DNA of 64,000 nucleotides. It comes from Sycon ciliatum (Eukaryota; Porifera; Calcarea; Leucosolenida; Sycettidae). How positions within the stretch are numbered: the first letter of the stretch is position 1; the number at the start of each line of letters is the position of its first letter. Below, piece by piece: positions 45,835 through 56,642 of this stretch. The notes beneath the pieces were generated by a model. The model did no database searches. It saw only the letters and a program-made list of their open reading frames with translations, and was not told the origin of the DNA. Position numbers and translations under genes: made by a program. The DNA lies in assembly GCF_964019385.1 (NCBI RefSeq), contig NC_088650.1:33914386-33978385 (forward strand), read 5' to 3'.

Positions 45835-46015
45835 ATGACTGTATGCATGCACACGCACACCTCAACACACGCACACATCCACACACGCACATTCACACAC
45901 AGTCATGTGTGCACATACTCACACATACACATCCCCATACACACATGTGCACGGACGTGCGCTCACACACACACGCACACACACACACACACATACATGT
46001 ACATACATGTACCAA
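45835..46015. repeat. CA-rich low-complexity tract
   Basis: Imperfect (CACA)n with CACGCACACA and CTCACACA variants. His/Thr frames across it are artefacts. Confidence 0.9.
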
Positions 46016-46117
46016 TGTGGCACAATGAGCCTCGGAGGAGGAGGGGGCGTCCTGGTCCAGGCCGCAGGTCACGCAGCTCAAAACAATTTACCAGAGAACA
46101 CAGGAGACAAGACAATG

Positions 46118-46780
46118 CTTCATGCAACCCCCCCCCCCTCCCCCTACCATGCAACATCCCCTACCATGCACCCCCCCCCCTACCATGCAACCCCCCCCCC
46201 CCACCATGCAACATCCCCTACCATGCAACCCCCCTCCCCCCTACCATGCAACCCCCCTCCCCCCTACCATGCAACATCCCCTACCATGCACCCCCCCCCC
46301 CTACCATGCAACCCCCCTACCATGCAACCCCCCCTACCATGCAACCCCCCCCCCTACCATGCAACATCCCCTGCCATGCAACCCCCCCCCTCCCCCTACC
46401 ATGCAACATCCCCTGCCATGCACCCCCCCCCCTACCATGCAACCCCCTCCCCCTACCATGCAACCCCCCCCCCCCCACACCATGCAACCCCCTACCATGC
46501 AACATCCCCTACCATGCACCCCCCCCTACCATGCAACCCCCCCCCCCTACCATGCAACATCCCCTGCCATGCACCCCCCCCCCCCCTACCATGGAACCCC
46601 CTCCCCCTACCATGCAACCCCCCCACACCATGCAACCCCCCCCCCCCCCCCTACCATGCAACATCCCCTACCATGCACCCCCCCCTACCATGCAACACCC
46701 CCCCCCCCCCTACCATGCAACACCCCCCCCCCCTACCATGCACCCCCTACCATGCAACACCCCCTACCATGTAACACACA
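46118..46780. repeat. C-rich satellite of CTACCATGCAAC(C)n units
   Basis: About 650 bp of poly-C runs of variable length joined by CTACCATGCA or CTACCATGCAACAT. Run lengths vary, so plus frames (Pro/Cys/His/Thr) and minus Gly/Met frames extend for hundreds of codons without meaning. The minus strand is G-rich with closely spaced G runs. Confidence 0.95.
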
Positions 46781-47135
46781 CCACACACACACACACACAC
46801 GCACGCGTGTACGCACACACACCCACACACACACACACAAAGACACACATGATCCCGAGAGGAGAGGCAAATCCACTTGCATCTAAATCGTCAATATTCC
46901 AAGAAAATAAGTTCTGTCAGTGTACATGGCTAGCCCTTTGCGGATTATGCCGGCATTTTGGCATAATCTTGGGATTTCGTCAAAAAATTATGCTCCGGCA
47001 TAATATACGGATTCCAACATTTAAGGTCGGCATAATCTTTCGGTTTAGACAAAAATTATGCTTAGGGGCATAATACAGCTTTGTCAGAAAGCCTGCAGAT
47101 GTTTTTTTTAAATTTGTTATACCCCAGTTACGACT
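46781..47135. other. CA tract and a hairpin-rich GGCATAAT region
   Basis: 46782-46850 is another CA repeat. 46937-47075 holds two diverged tandem units, each with GGCATAAT and its complement ATTATGCC, around CAAAAAATTATGCT; a decayed MITE is possible. No gene seen. Confidence 0.45.
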
Positions 47136-47146
47136 CCTTGTCTGTC

Positions 47147-47247
47147 AACATGGCTGTCAACATGGCTGTCAACATGTCTGTCAACATGGCTGTCAACATG
47201 GCTGTCAACATGGCTGTCAACATGGCTGTCAACATGGCTGTCAACAC
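47147..47247. repeat. 12-bp tandem repeat, about eight copies
   Basis: The unit is CATGGCTGTCAA, one copy having CATGTCTGTCAA. Because 12 is a multiple of three, the plus frame reads a MAVN repeat and the minus frame a HVDS repeat. Confidence 0.92.
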
Positions 47248-48306
47248 AACATGTTATACATGCATGAAGTATACTGGTGGAAATTAGACATTTTGCCATG
47301 CGCCCAAAAAAAAACGTCGAGATCGATTTTGCTTGGAAAGTCAAAAAATTCATCAACAAACAATGTCCAATCTTGACTTCGACTTGTCTGAAATAAAATA
47401 TAAAAATGAAAACAGGTTGCAAACTATGAGAACGCAATTGTGCTTTAAAACTGGAAGCACAATAAACCGCGTACAAGCAACTTGGCTGAATTACGGCACA
47501 TCGTGTACGGAATCATTCACCAGGTACATGAAAGTCAGTTAATATCTGATAAATTATATTATTATGTTGGAAGCAAAATACTAAGTGCTATCGCATGCAG
47601 CTAGCTGGCTCGGACATATCTCGATCATCAAATTGCTGGCATGCCCATTTTATGGGCAAAATGACTAGCGGGTTAAAAGAGTATTTTGACGTTCAAAATG
47701 ATGGGAATCTTTGGGACGTCTCAAAGCGTGAATTAAATCTTACATAAAAATTCTAGAACTCGGTAAGAAATCATGTATGAGAATAAGGACTTTCAAGCAA
47801 AGTCCGCGTCTGTCTCCGCTCAACAATATTCATCACCAAAAAATGTTCCATCTTTCCTCGACTTTGATCCAGCGGGCGTGTCATCTTATTCCCATGCAGC
47901 ACATGAATCAAGGTCTGCTGCAATTGGTACTATCTTCATAGAAGACAATACCTACGTAGAAACTATTTTGCTGAAAGCACATCATTGCGAAGCCTAGCCA
48001 AGCTTGGTTGATAATGTCAACGCGAAAAAGGTGGAAATAATGACAATAATAATTATACAATCATTGAAAGCAGATGCAGGCAAAGTCTATCAAGGCGAAT
48101 TTGCACCAAAAAAATGAGAACACAGCCAGCATGGAACTTTTCATTTCATAAAATTGATAGCAGTCACTCTATAGCAGTCACTCTAGCAGTCACTCTATCA
48201 CTCCACGATGCGTTGTCAGTCTTTGTTATTAGAGCTGTTGATAAGAATGGATTGATAGCTGGTCTTGAGAACAGTTCATAAACACAGTATGGTACAGCTG
48301 AAGTCT
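47248..48306. other. Unassigned AT-rich region
   Basis: Two diverged related blocks (about 47335-47400 and 47810-47870) share ATTCATCA(A/C)CAAA, AATGT and CGACTT. The frame 47333-47542 ends at a possible donor (CACCAG/GTACAT), but no domain is visible. Confidence 0.3.
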
Positions 48307-48315
48307 GCAGAGGAT

Positions 48316-48470
48316 GCAGTCAATGACATCATACTGGGATGATGTAAGGCTTAGAGCCAATGACATCATACTGGGATGATGTAAGGCTTAGAGCCAATGA
48401 CATCATACTGGGATGATGTAAGGGTTAGAGCCAATGACATCATACTGGTATGATGTAAGGGTTAGGGCCA
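48316..48470. repeat. 37-bp tandem repeat, four copies
   Basis: The unit is CCAATGACATCATACTGGGA followed by TGATGTAAGGCTTAGAG. Each unit holds TGACATCA and the inverted TGATGT, giving a hairpin-prone array. Confidence 0.9.
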
Positions 48471-48689
48471 GCGGCATCACAGCTGGCACGATGAACTCAA
48501 TGATATCATACTTTGGATGATAGAACTGGGGATACCATACTAATACATCAGTCAATCTTTCTTGAATGGCGTTTTACTGCAGACAAGAACAGGACATAGG
48601 AAGACAGCGAAAACACAAAGAATTCAATACACTGGGGGGGGGGGGGAGGACTGAGTTGTAACCTTCATGGCTCTCTACTACCCAGTACC

Positions 48690-49370
48690 CCGGTCACATG
48701 ACACCATTCAATACATGTACAGTACACTAACCACTACCCTGGTCACATGACATCATCACATACATGTGCAGTACACTAACCACTACCCTGGTCACATGAC
48801 ACCATTACATACATGTACAGTACTCTAACCACTACCCTGGTCACATGACATCATCACATACATGTGCAGTACACTAACCACTACCCTGGTCACATGACAT
48901 CATTACATACATGTACAGTACACTAACCACTACCCTGGTCACATGACATCATCACATACATATACAGTACACCAACCACTACCCTGGTCACATGACATCA
49001 TTACATCCATGTACAGTACACTAACCACTACCCCAGTCACATGACACCATTACATACATATACAGTACACTAACCACTAATCCGGTCACATGACATCATT
49101 ACATCCATGTACAGCACACTAACCACTACCCTGGTCACATGACATCATTACATACATGTACAGAACACTAACCACTACCCCAGTCACATGACATCATTAC
49201 AGACATGTGCAGTACACTAACCACTACCCCAGTCACATGACACCATTACATACATGTACAGTACACTAACCACTACCCCGGTCACATGACACCATTACAT
49301 ACATGTACAGTACACTAACCACTACCCCGGTCACATGACATCATTACATGCACGTTAAGTATGATACGTG
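48690..49370. repeat. 49-bp tandem repeat, about 13 copies
   Basis: The unit contains GGTCACATGACATCATTACA, TACATGTACAGTACACTAAC and CACTACCC. Copies alternate TGACATCAT with TGACACCAT and ATCAC with ATTAC. The array ends just before the LTR element. Confidence 0.93.
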
Positions 49371-49393
49371 TATTCATAAAACAAGGTCATGAT

Positions 49394-49572
49394 TGTTGTA
49401 TTATGATGTAATGCATTACGTAGCCATGCAAGAGCATGCGCGAGATACGCATCTCGCAGCTGCCTACTTTCATGCAGCATCCTTTAGATGTCGTGGTTCT
49501 TATGATTTGCCTACAATGGCCAAGTGAGAATATAATCCTATCGTAAACAACTAACTTGTTTACCCCGAAACA
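49394..49572 (+). repeat. 5' LTR
   Basis: 179 bp, TG to CA ends, offset 4513 bases from its partner. It contains AAGAGCATGCGCGAGATACG. No clear TATA box was picked out. Confidence 0.92.
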
Positions 49573-49641
49573 TGGTGCCAGAAGTAAACTAAATAAACGC
49601 CCTAGAATTGTCGCAGTAGCGCCACCGGTGCAAGAGGTAAA

Positions 49642-52600
49642 ATGGCAGAAGCAGCCGGATTTACCCCGCCGTCGATGGATTGGCAAGCCGCAGATTTACC
49701 TGATGAATTCGAGCGGTTCCAACAATACTGCCTTCTAGTTTTCCAAGGTCCCTTTTCCGACAAGTCCGACAAGGAAAAGGTCGCCTATGTCATGCTATGG
49801 ATCGGGAGAACTGGTGTTGATGCTTTCAATAGTTTCGAGTGGGATAATGCAAGCGACAAATCCAAAGTAGCTGCCGTCTTCAAGAAATTTAATAAGCATT
49901 TGCAGCCACGGGTAAATGCACGACTGGCTCGGTTTGAGCTTCAGAAATACCGCCAGCAACCCGACGAGTCTGTAGATGATTTCTTTGCGAGGTGTAAGAA
50001 GAAGACGTCCAAGTGCAAGTTCAGGGACGCTCAGGAGACTAACGATCGCCTGATAGAACAGCTAATCGTGGGGACGAAGCACTCGAAAGTGCAAGAACGC
50101 CTGCTGGAGGGTGGTAGTGATTTGACTCTGGACGAAGCGCTTGACAAGGCCCGTACTTATGAAGCAACACAGCGCCACATGGAGCAGCTGTCCACCGCCA
50201 CCAGCAGCAGCCGTCTACCTGAAACGGTTCACGCCATTTCCAAATCTGTGGGACACGCAGACTGCGGCAAATGTGGACGAACCCACCACCCAAGCAAGTG
50301 CCCAGCGCACGGCTCCACCTGCAACAAATGCGGGAAGGCGAATCACTGGGCAAACGTATGCCGTTCGCAGGGGAGAGACGAGGCACATGGAAGGGGCCAG
50401 CAACGCGGACGCTGGCGCCAGAGGAGCCCCAGCCCGCGGGAGCGCTACCCCCAGAGGAGCCCCAGCCCACGGAGACGCTTCGACGCACTGCATTTCGACG
50501 CCGTCATCATCGACAGCGTCGAGCGTCACCAACCGCCACTAGAGCGAGAGGTGTTCGCGACCCTCAATGTCAGCCTGGACAACACCAACAGACCGGCCAC
50601 CTTGAGAGCCAAGGTGGATACGGGCGCCCAGGGCAATATATTGCCGCTGAGAGTGTTCTGCCAAATGTTTCCCCAGCACGTCGGACCAAACGGATACCCA
50701 AAGCCGAAGTCCGTGAAGCCGTCAAGTACCACCCTCACAGCGTACGGCGGATCCAAGATAAAGCAATGCGGAACCCGTCCTATTCCGTGCTCTTACGATG
50801 GCAAGAGTCAACTCGCTGACTTCTACATCACGGACTGCCCTGGCACTGCTATCATCGGCCTCCCGACAGCGACAGCCCTGCAGTTAGTCACGCTGAACTG
50901 CGCTGTCCAGGAGAAGCCAGCGAGCATCCGAGACAAGGACGACCTGATGAAGCAATACCCGAAGTGCTTCGATGGCATTGGGAAATTCCCAGGCAAGTAC
51001 CACATCACAGTGGACCCCAACGTCGTCCCGGTTGTACACCCTCCACGCCACCTCCACGCCATCGCACTGAGAGACGAGATCAAGACGGAGCTGGAGGACA
51101 TGATCCAGAACGGCATCATCACCAAGATCCAGGAAGGCGAACCAACAGCATGGGTGAACAGCCTCGTGTTCCGCCTCAAAGACAATGGCAAGCTACGCCT
51201 GTGCCTAGACCCCAAGGACCTCAATCACGCCATCCTGCGAGAGCACCACGTGGTCTCCACCATTGAGGAGATCACCCCGAAGTTGAGAGGTGCCAAAGTG
51301 TTCTCGATCGTCGACGTCAAATGTGGGTACTGGAATGTGGAGCTCGACGACGAATCCAGTTACCTCACCACCTTCAACACACCATTCGGGCGCTACAGAT
51401 TCCTTCGCATGCCATTCGGCCTCAAGATGTCGCAAGATGTCTTCCAAGCAAGGATCGACCAGACGTTCGAAGGGTGCTCAGGCGTCACCGGCATCGCAGA
51501 CGACATCGTCACATACGGGACGTCAGACGAGGACCATGATCTCAACATGCACCAGATGATGGTTCGCTGCGAACAATCTGGTCTCAAGTTGAACCCAGAC
51601 AAATGCCGCATCAAAGAGGACAAGATCAAGTTCTTCGGCATCATCTGCAGCGCTGACGGAATACAGCCCGACCCGAAGAAGGTCTCAGCGCTGAAGCAGA
51701 TGGAGCACCCCGAGAACGAGGACGAGCTCCAGACGTTCCTCGGGCTAGTCACGTACATGAGCCCGTTCATACCGAATGCCAGCACACTGACCGCGCACCT
51801 GCGTGAGCTGACCAAGCCAGATACACCGTTCGCCTGGACAGACAGCCACCAGCGCACCTTCGACAAGGTCAAGGCCGCCATTTCGACAGAAGTAACGCTC
51901 AGTTACTTTGACCCAGGCAAGGCAACGACACTACAAGTCGACGCTTCCATGAAAGGTCTCGGCGCCACTCTGCTGCAGGACGACAAGCCTGTTGCATTCG
52001 CCAGCAAGAAGCTTACCGAGACGGAGTCTCGCTACGCCAATATTGAGCGTGAGCTCTTAGCTGTCGTATACGGGTGTGAAAGATTCCACACCTACCTATT
52101 CGGTCAGTCATTCACAGTAGAATCCGACCACAAGCCGCTGGAGTCAATCAAGCTCAAGCACCTCCGCGCAGCCCCGCCGCGTCTACAGCGCATGCTGCTG
52201 AAGCTGCAGCCGTACGACATGACCATCAAGTACCGCCCCGGAAAGGACATTCCGATCGCAGACGCGCTATCCCGACTGTCGCCAGAGGAAACAGAGCCAA
52301 TTGAGGACCTCGACGTCAGTGTACACGCCGTGTTCCCGCAATTCAGCGATGCAGCGATGACGAGGATCCGCGAGGAGTCGGCTAAAGACGCCGAGATGTC
52401 AGCACTGAAGGAGATGATCTTCAGTGGCTGGCCATCAGAGAGGAGCGCGGTGCCGGCAATTCTGCTCCCGTACTGGAATTTCCGCGACGAGATGAGCACC
52501 GAGGACGGTCTCATCCTGAAGAGCAGTCGCGTCCTGATTCCCCCGCCAATGAGGGGGGAAATCCTCAGCAAGCTGCACGCCAGCCACCAAGGCATAGAGA

Positions 52601-53661
52601 AGACCAAGCTGCGAGCCAGAACGTCCGTCTTCTGGAAGGACATCAACAAGGATATCGAAGCAACTGTCTCATCTTGCACGACGTGCCAGCGCCACCAGAG
52701 CAGTCAAGCCAAGGAACCACTGATGCAGCCCCATATTCCGCCAAGGGCATGGCACACCTTAGGCACGGACCTGTTCTACCTCGGCGGGTCAGAATACCTC
52801 ATTGCCGCCGACTACTACTCCAAGTACTTTATCACCCGGAAGCTGCCTGCCGGACAAGCGACCAGCAGGGCCATCATCCAGCACCTCAAGGAGATTTTCG
52901 GTGAGCACGGCATCCCAGCCGTGCTGAAGTCGGACAACGGGCCGCAATACAGCAGCCATCTGTTCGCGGAGTTTGCTGCCGAATATGGATTCCGCCACAG
53001 TACGTCGTCGCCACATCACCCGCAGAGTAACGGGTTTATCGAATCGCAAGTCAAGATCGCTAAGAGAGCTCTCGAGAAGGCAAGGGAGAGCGGGACCGAC
53101 CCGCACTTAGCACTGCTGTGCATTCGCGCCACCCCAGTGTGCCAGGGCTTACCGTCGCCGGCAGAGATGCTGTTCGGTCGTCAGGTACAGGACAACCTGC
53201 CTCGCAAACACCAGCGCGACACTCGGGACGAGGCCATCCGACAGAAGCTCGAGGAACGGCAGGACCAGCAGAAAGTACACCATGACCAGCGAGCGCAGTC
53301 TCTCCGCCCCCTAGTTCCTGGTCAGCACGTCGGCATCCGCAGCCCGACCACGCACCTGTGGGAACCTGGTATCGTAACCCAGTCTGTCAACGGGCCACGG
53401 TCATACATGGTGCAGCCTGACCATGGGACAGAAGTGCGGCGCAACCGTACCCACCTCAGAGAGAGGCGGGTCCACTTCCCGCCGGATGCCAGTCTCGCAG
53501 GCCCTCAGCCGTCGAGTGACGTGCCGTCGCCGTGGAGCGACGTTAGCCAGTCTCAGCCGCCGTCACCGTGTGACGTCAGCCAGCCTGCTGAACCTGCCAC
53601 CCAGCTGTATCGAACACGGTCTGGCCGCGCAGTCGCACCCAGGTCAATCCTGGATGTGTAG
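49642..53661 (+). CDS. Gag-Pol polyprotein of the Gypsy element
   Basis: 1339 codons in one frame. Order: gag capsid-like region (residues about 20-190), a zinc-knuckle region ending in CNKCGKANHWANVC (about 230), an aspartic protease around KVDTGAQGNILPL (about 325), reverse transcriptase (RFLRMPFGLKMSQDVFQ, GIADDIVTYG), RNase H (LQVDASMKGLGATL, ERELLAVVYGCERFH), and an integrase with a zinc-binding start (HASHQG, CTTCQRH) and catalytic core (GTDLF, KSDNGPQYSS, HHPQSNGFIE). The C-terminal tail is Pro/Ser-rich. This is the Ty3/Gypsy order, with integrase after RNase H. No envelope-like gene is seen. The product assembles particles that copy the element RNA and integrate the DNA. Confidence 0.93.
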   Translation: MAEAAGFTPPSMDWQAADLPDEFERFQQYCLLVFQGPFSDKSDKEKVAYVMLWIGRTGVDAFNSFEWDNASDKSKVAAVFKKFNKHLQPRVNARLARFELQKYRQQPDESVDDFFARCKKKTSKCKFRDAQETNDRLIEQLIVGTKHSKVQERLLEGGSDLTLDEALDKARTYEATQRHMEQLSTATSSSRLPETVHAISKSVGHADCGKCGRTHHPSKCPAHGSTCNKCGKANHWANVCRSQGRDEAHGRGQQRGRWRQRSPSPRERYPQRSPSPRRRFDALHFDAVIIDSVERHQPPLEREVFATLNVSLDNTNRPATLRAKVDTGAQGNILPLRVFCQMFPQHVGPNGYPKPKSVKPSSTTLTAYGGSKIKQCGTRPIPCSYDGKSQLADFYITDCPGTAIIGLPTATALQLVTLNCAVQEKPASIRDKDDLMKQYPKCFDGIGKFPGKYHITVDPNVVPVVHPPRHLHAIALRDEIKTELEDMIQNGIITKIQEGEPTAWVNSLVFRLKDNGKLRLCLDPKDLNHAILREHHVVSTIEEITPKLRGAKVFSIVDVKCGYWNVELDDESSYLTTFNTPFGRYRFLRMPFGLKMSQDVFQARIDQTFEGCSGVTGIADDIVTYGTSDEDHDLNMHQMMVRCEQSGLKLNPDKCRIKEDKIKFFGIICSADGIQPDPKKVSALKQMEHPENEDELQTFLGLVTYMSPFIPNASTLTAHLRELTKPDTPFAWTDSHQRTFDKVKAAISTEVTLSYFDPGKATTLQVDASMKGLGATLLQDDKPVAFASKKLTETESRYANIERELLAVVYGCERFHTYLFGQSFTVESDHKPLESIKLKHLRAAPPRLQRMLLKLQPYDMTIKYRPGKDIPIADALSRLSPEETEPIEDLDVSVHAVFPQFSDAAMTRIREESAKDAEMSALKEMIFSGWPSERSAVPAILLPYWNFRDEMSTEDGLILKSSRVLIPPPMRGEILSKLHASHQGIEKTKLRARTSVFWKDINKDIEATVSSCTTCQRHQSSQAKEPLMQPHIPPRAWHTLGTDLFYLGGSEYLIAADYYSKYFITRKLPAGQATSRAIIQHLKEIFGEHGIPAVLKSDNGPQYSSHLFAEFAAEYGFRHSTSSPHHPQSNGFIESQVKIAKRALEKARESGTDPHLALLCIRATPVCQGLPSPAEMLFGRQVQDNLPRKHQRDTRDEAIRQKLEERQDQQKVHHDQRAQSLRPLVPGQHVGIRSPTTHLWEPGIVTQSVNGPRSYMVQPDHGTEVRRNRTHLRERRVHFPPDASLAGPQPSSDVPSPWSDVSQSQPPSPCDVSQPAEPATQLYRTRSGRAVAPRSILDV

Positions 53662-53906
53662 GGCCAGAGAGGCCTCATGGACCTGTTCGCTTATGTCTCA
53701 GTAGCTGAGGTGCCATTGTTATATTGTACATAGAGCTATTGTTGGATACTATGTCTCTGTATTGTTAGCACGTCGTCGTGTGCCATTCATGATTGTTACC
53801 TTGTACATAGAGCTATTGTTGGATGTTATGTTCTATATTGTGAACACGCCGTCATATACGTACGGTATGTTATGTAGGTTGTTAAACTCCTTTATGACGA
53901 AGGGGA

Positions 53907-54085
53907 TGTTGTATTATGATGTAATGCATTACGTAGCCATGCAAGAGCATGCGCGAGATACGCATCTCGCAGCTGCCTACTTTCATGCAGCATCCTTTAG
54001 ATGTCGTGGTTCTTATGATTTGCCTACAATGGCCAAGTGAGAATATAATCCTATCGTAAACAACTAACTTGTTTACCCCGAAACA
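53907..54085 (+). repeat. 3' LTR
   Basis: Looks identical to the 5' LTR and is followed by the ATGAT duplication. The roughly 245 bases between the gag-pol stop and this LTR hold two related TACATAGAGCTATTGTTGGA blocks and no ORF. Confidence 0.92.
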
Positions 54086-54090
54086 ATGAT

Positions 54091-54822
54091 GACTCATGAT
54101 AATGTCACAGGTACAGTTGCTCGGTGAAGCGGGGATAACTTCAAGCCGCTAACAGGACAGCTATGTGTTTGCTGTTAACCCACTGGCATCATCGGGGTTT
54201 TCCTGATGTCAACAACAACAGTGGATGAAGGTACCATTGACCGCCCTTGCCTGATATGGACTACACAACAGCTCAGTGGTCGCCTCAACATGCGTTTCAC
54301 CACCTGTCTGCTGAAGTTTCCCCGCAGTATAGCCTCAACATGCGTGTCACCACCTGTCTGCTGAAGTTTCCCTTCTACTGCAGGGCCGCCGGAACCGGTC
54401 CGGCTGGTCCGGTGACAACCGGACCAGCTGCATACTGCATACTGCATACTCAGGTCACCCCCTGAGATTCGTCTAAAGCCGGGGAGAAAAAATTCTGGGT
54501 ATATGTACATGTTCAGATACATTGTACTATCGATCATGCATACATGTACATGTACATGTGTACATGCACCCATACTCCCATAGCAGGCCAAACATTTGTT
54601 TAAAATTTGATACTAATAATAATATTTGTACATTGATATCCATGCAAAATTATCGCCCGTAGTGGGCTCTGAAAACTTGGGAAAGGGCCAAATTTTGCTA
54701 TTTCCGACCGCACTTTAAAAAAATGCCTGGCATCCACCGCACCCCCCCCCCCCCCCAAACCGGACCAACCTCGCCCGCCTTCCGTCGGGCCTGTACTGCA
54801 CTATGCTGGATAGACAACGTTA
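54091..54822. other. Unassigned, with a 41-bp duplication and a poly-C run
   Basis: CCTCAACATGCGTTTCACCA and CCTCAACATGCGTGTCACCA head two adjacent near-copies (54285-54372). A GCATACTGCATACTGCATAC repeat is at 54430-54450 and a poly-C run at 54741-54756. No gene seen. Confidence 0.4.
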
Positions 54823-55636
54823 GGCCGATTCCACAGCACGCTAAAAGTGGGTTTGCCTTGAAGGCATAAAGTGGGTAATACAGTGAAGCTGCATTCACAC
54901 CTAGGACCTACAAGTGTCCATCACGGGACTTTGCTTTGAAGGTTAGACTGTGAGGCTTTCCTGTGCTTGATCTACATGTAGCAACGGCGGTGGTGGAGGG
55001 GGCTCTTTGTGGTCCAAATCCTCGAATATCACCCATTTTCGCGTGCCAAATCTTGAAATTTGACCACGCTGTGTAGGCGCTAGGCGGATTCCAGATCATA
55101 GGTCGAATATTCGTCAACCTCGTCAACAGGCATTCCGGTGGCAGTTTTCTTTGTGCATGTCTCTTACAGTCCTTTCGCCTTCGTTTTCATGTTGTCGATT
55201 TTGGAATGGAGGATCGATGCTGTATAGATTGCCTCCTCCCGGAGCTGTTCAGCAAACAAATTCAGCTTGATGGCGATCTCCTCCGCGTAGCTCCTGCAAA
55301 CTGTACCACCCGGAGGTCGCCTCAAATGTCCATTCCAAAGCTCGATCAGCTTGCCCTCAAGCTCCTGGCTAAACATGACCCTAGGCATTGTCGACAGCTC
55401 ACAACTGAAAGATACGACAGGAAACAAATTCGAAAAAATCGAAAGGCTGAAGAAATGTCAGAAAAGTGTTCTGAAATGGTAAAAAGTTGCCTTGAAAGAG
55501 GGTGTTGGTGTTGCTTTGGAGACAACAAGCACTTTTCACTTTCCCGCGTTTCTCAAAGTGATCGCCATGGCAACTTGCCTGAAAAGTGCCTGAAAAATGG
55601 CTTTTATACAGGATCTGGTGTAGTGTGGAATCGGCC
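54823..55636. mobile_element. Short TIR element carrying a Myb/SANT-like gene
   Basis: Termini GGCCGATTCCACA and TGTGGAATCGGCC lie between TA dinucleotides (54821-54822, 55637-55638). The 814-bp body has a predicted spliced minus-strand gene with a Myb/SANT-like domain but no transposase. Harbinger-superfamily transposons normally encode a DDE transposase and a separate Myb/SANT protein, so this looks like a derivative that kept only the second gene. Assignment to Harbinger or ISL2EU rests on that logic and the GGCC-type ends. Confidence 0.6.
54908..55388 (-). CDS. Myb/SANT-like DNA-binding protein of the TIR element, two exons
   Basis: Exon 1 (55388-55168) begins at MPRVMFSQELEGKLIELW and continues to IDNMKTKAKG, matching the Myb/SANT-like helix pattern: W-rich first helix, YAEEIAIKLN, final basic SKIDNMKTK. 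It ends GGACT/GTAAGA. Exon 2 (55079-54908) starts after CCGCCTAG and reads AYTAWSNFKIWHAKMGDIRG. Phase agrees (2 then 1 base), giving 130 residues with an 88-base intron. Without splicing the frame would stop two bases into the intron. Such proteins help transposase reach the nucleus and bind element ends. The middle of exon 1 (FAEQLREEAIYTASI) deviates from the consensus, so the domain call is moderate. Confidence 0.45.
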
Positions 55637-56642
55637 TAACATTTGGTCCCGAAGATACCGGTGATGACCAAACAACACTGGACATGGCCAAACTTCCGAT
55701 TTTGCTCAAAGTTGACTACGTTTATCCCTTGGTGGACCTCATTCACCCACAATGACAGATTGGTCCAGGGATGCTCCATTCCTGGGATTTGGGGCAAAAC
55801 AATTGACTAGAATACACACTGAAAAAAGGTACAGGAACGAGGGGTCGCTGCTGCTCACAACACAGCACAGCCAAACCACCTGCATCTGCACACCAATCCA
55901 ATTTACCCTATAATGTTTGGCCATCCAACTGATTACTTGAGTCCCTCGCACGAATCAATCATTTCAGACTGTCCAATGGCGGCCATTCTGTAGGTCATCT
56001 TCAAGAGCCAGTACCAGCAAGGTTATGTCCTGAAATTTGGGGTACACCACCCCCATAGTCTGCTACATGTCCCCAAGCATCAACAAGTTGAGTTGAATGA
56101 GCAGGACTGACGTAAGCATTTGTTTGATACGGCAGGGACACATGCTAGTCTTCCACACTTTGTGTTTGATACGGCAGGGACACATGCTAGTTTTCCATAC
56201 TTTGTGTTTGATACGGCAGGGACACATGCTAGTTTTCCACACTTTGTGTTTGATACGGCAGGGACACATGCTAGCCTTCCATACTTTGTGGTTGATACGG
56301 CAGGGACAAATGCTAGTCTTCCATACTTTGTGTTTGATACGGCAGGGACACATGACCGCCTCAGAAGTTAACATGCGTTGGTGGCCAAAACATTGGAACT
56401 GCCATGACCTGACCAACCGCACCGGTTATGCTCAGCCTGATAGGGGTATCGTAAAAACCACTTCAGGGAACATTCAAATTCGAACCCTGTAACGACCTGG
56501 TTTCAGTGTGTGCTGGAGTCAAATTTAGATTTTGCCAAATATTTCATGAATAGAGGATGTAACAAAGAGATCAAATTGGAATCTGTTGCAACTTAATTAA
56601 GGTGCCATGACAAAGAAATCATCAGACAACTTTGCTACTCAC
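55637..56642. other. Probable intron or 3' region with a 42-bp repeat
   Basis: 56123-56354 is a 42-bp repeat of six copies (TTTGATACGGCAGGGACACA onwards), open in several frames because 42 is a multiple of three. A possible terminal minus exon after CTTTTTTCAG (from about 55821) would join in phase 2 and read VYSSQLFCPKSQEWSIPG before a stop; this is weak. Confidence 0.35.

Larger units (their letters stand above)
49394..54085 (+). mobile_element. Ty3/Gypsy LTR retrotransposon, looks whole and young
   Basis: Two 179-bp LTRs (49394-49572 and 53907-54085), each beginning TGTTGTATTATG and ending CCCCGAAACA, look identical base for base. They are flanked by the 5-bp duplication ATGAT (49389-49393, 54086-54090). 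A primer-binding-site-like TGGTGCCAGAAG follows the left LTR and a purine-rich GACGAAGGGGA precedes the right. One long gag-pol frame fills the interior. Identical LTRs imply a very recent insertion. It lies at the edge of the 49-bp satellite. Confidence 0.93.

Noticed and set aside
45835-47073. 412-codon plus frame rich in Pro, His and Thr
   Set aside because: It crosses CA repeats and the C-run satellite; composition reflects the repeats only.
48316-49370. CRISPR-like look of regularly spaced repeats
   Set aside because: Units are contiguous satellites with no unique spacers, and the genome is eukaryotic.
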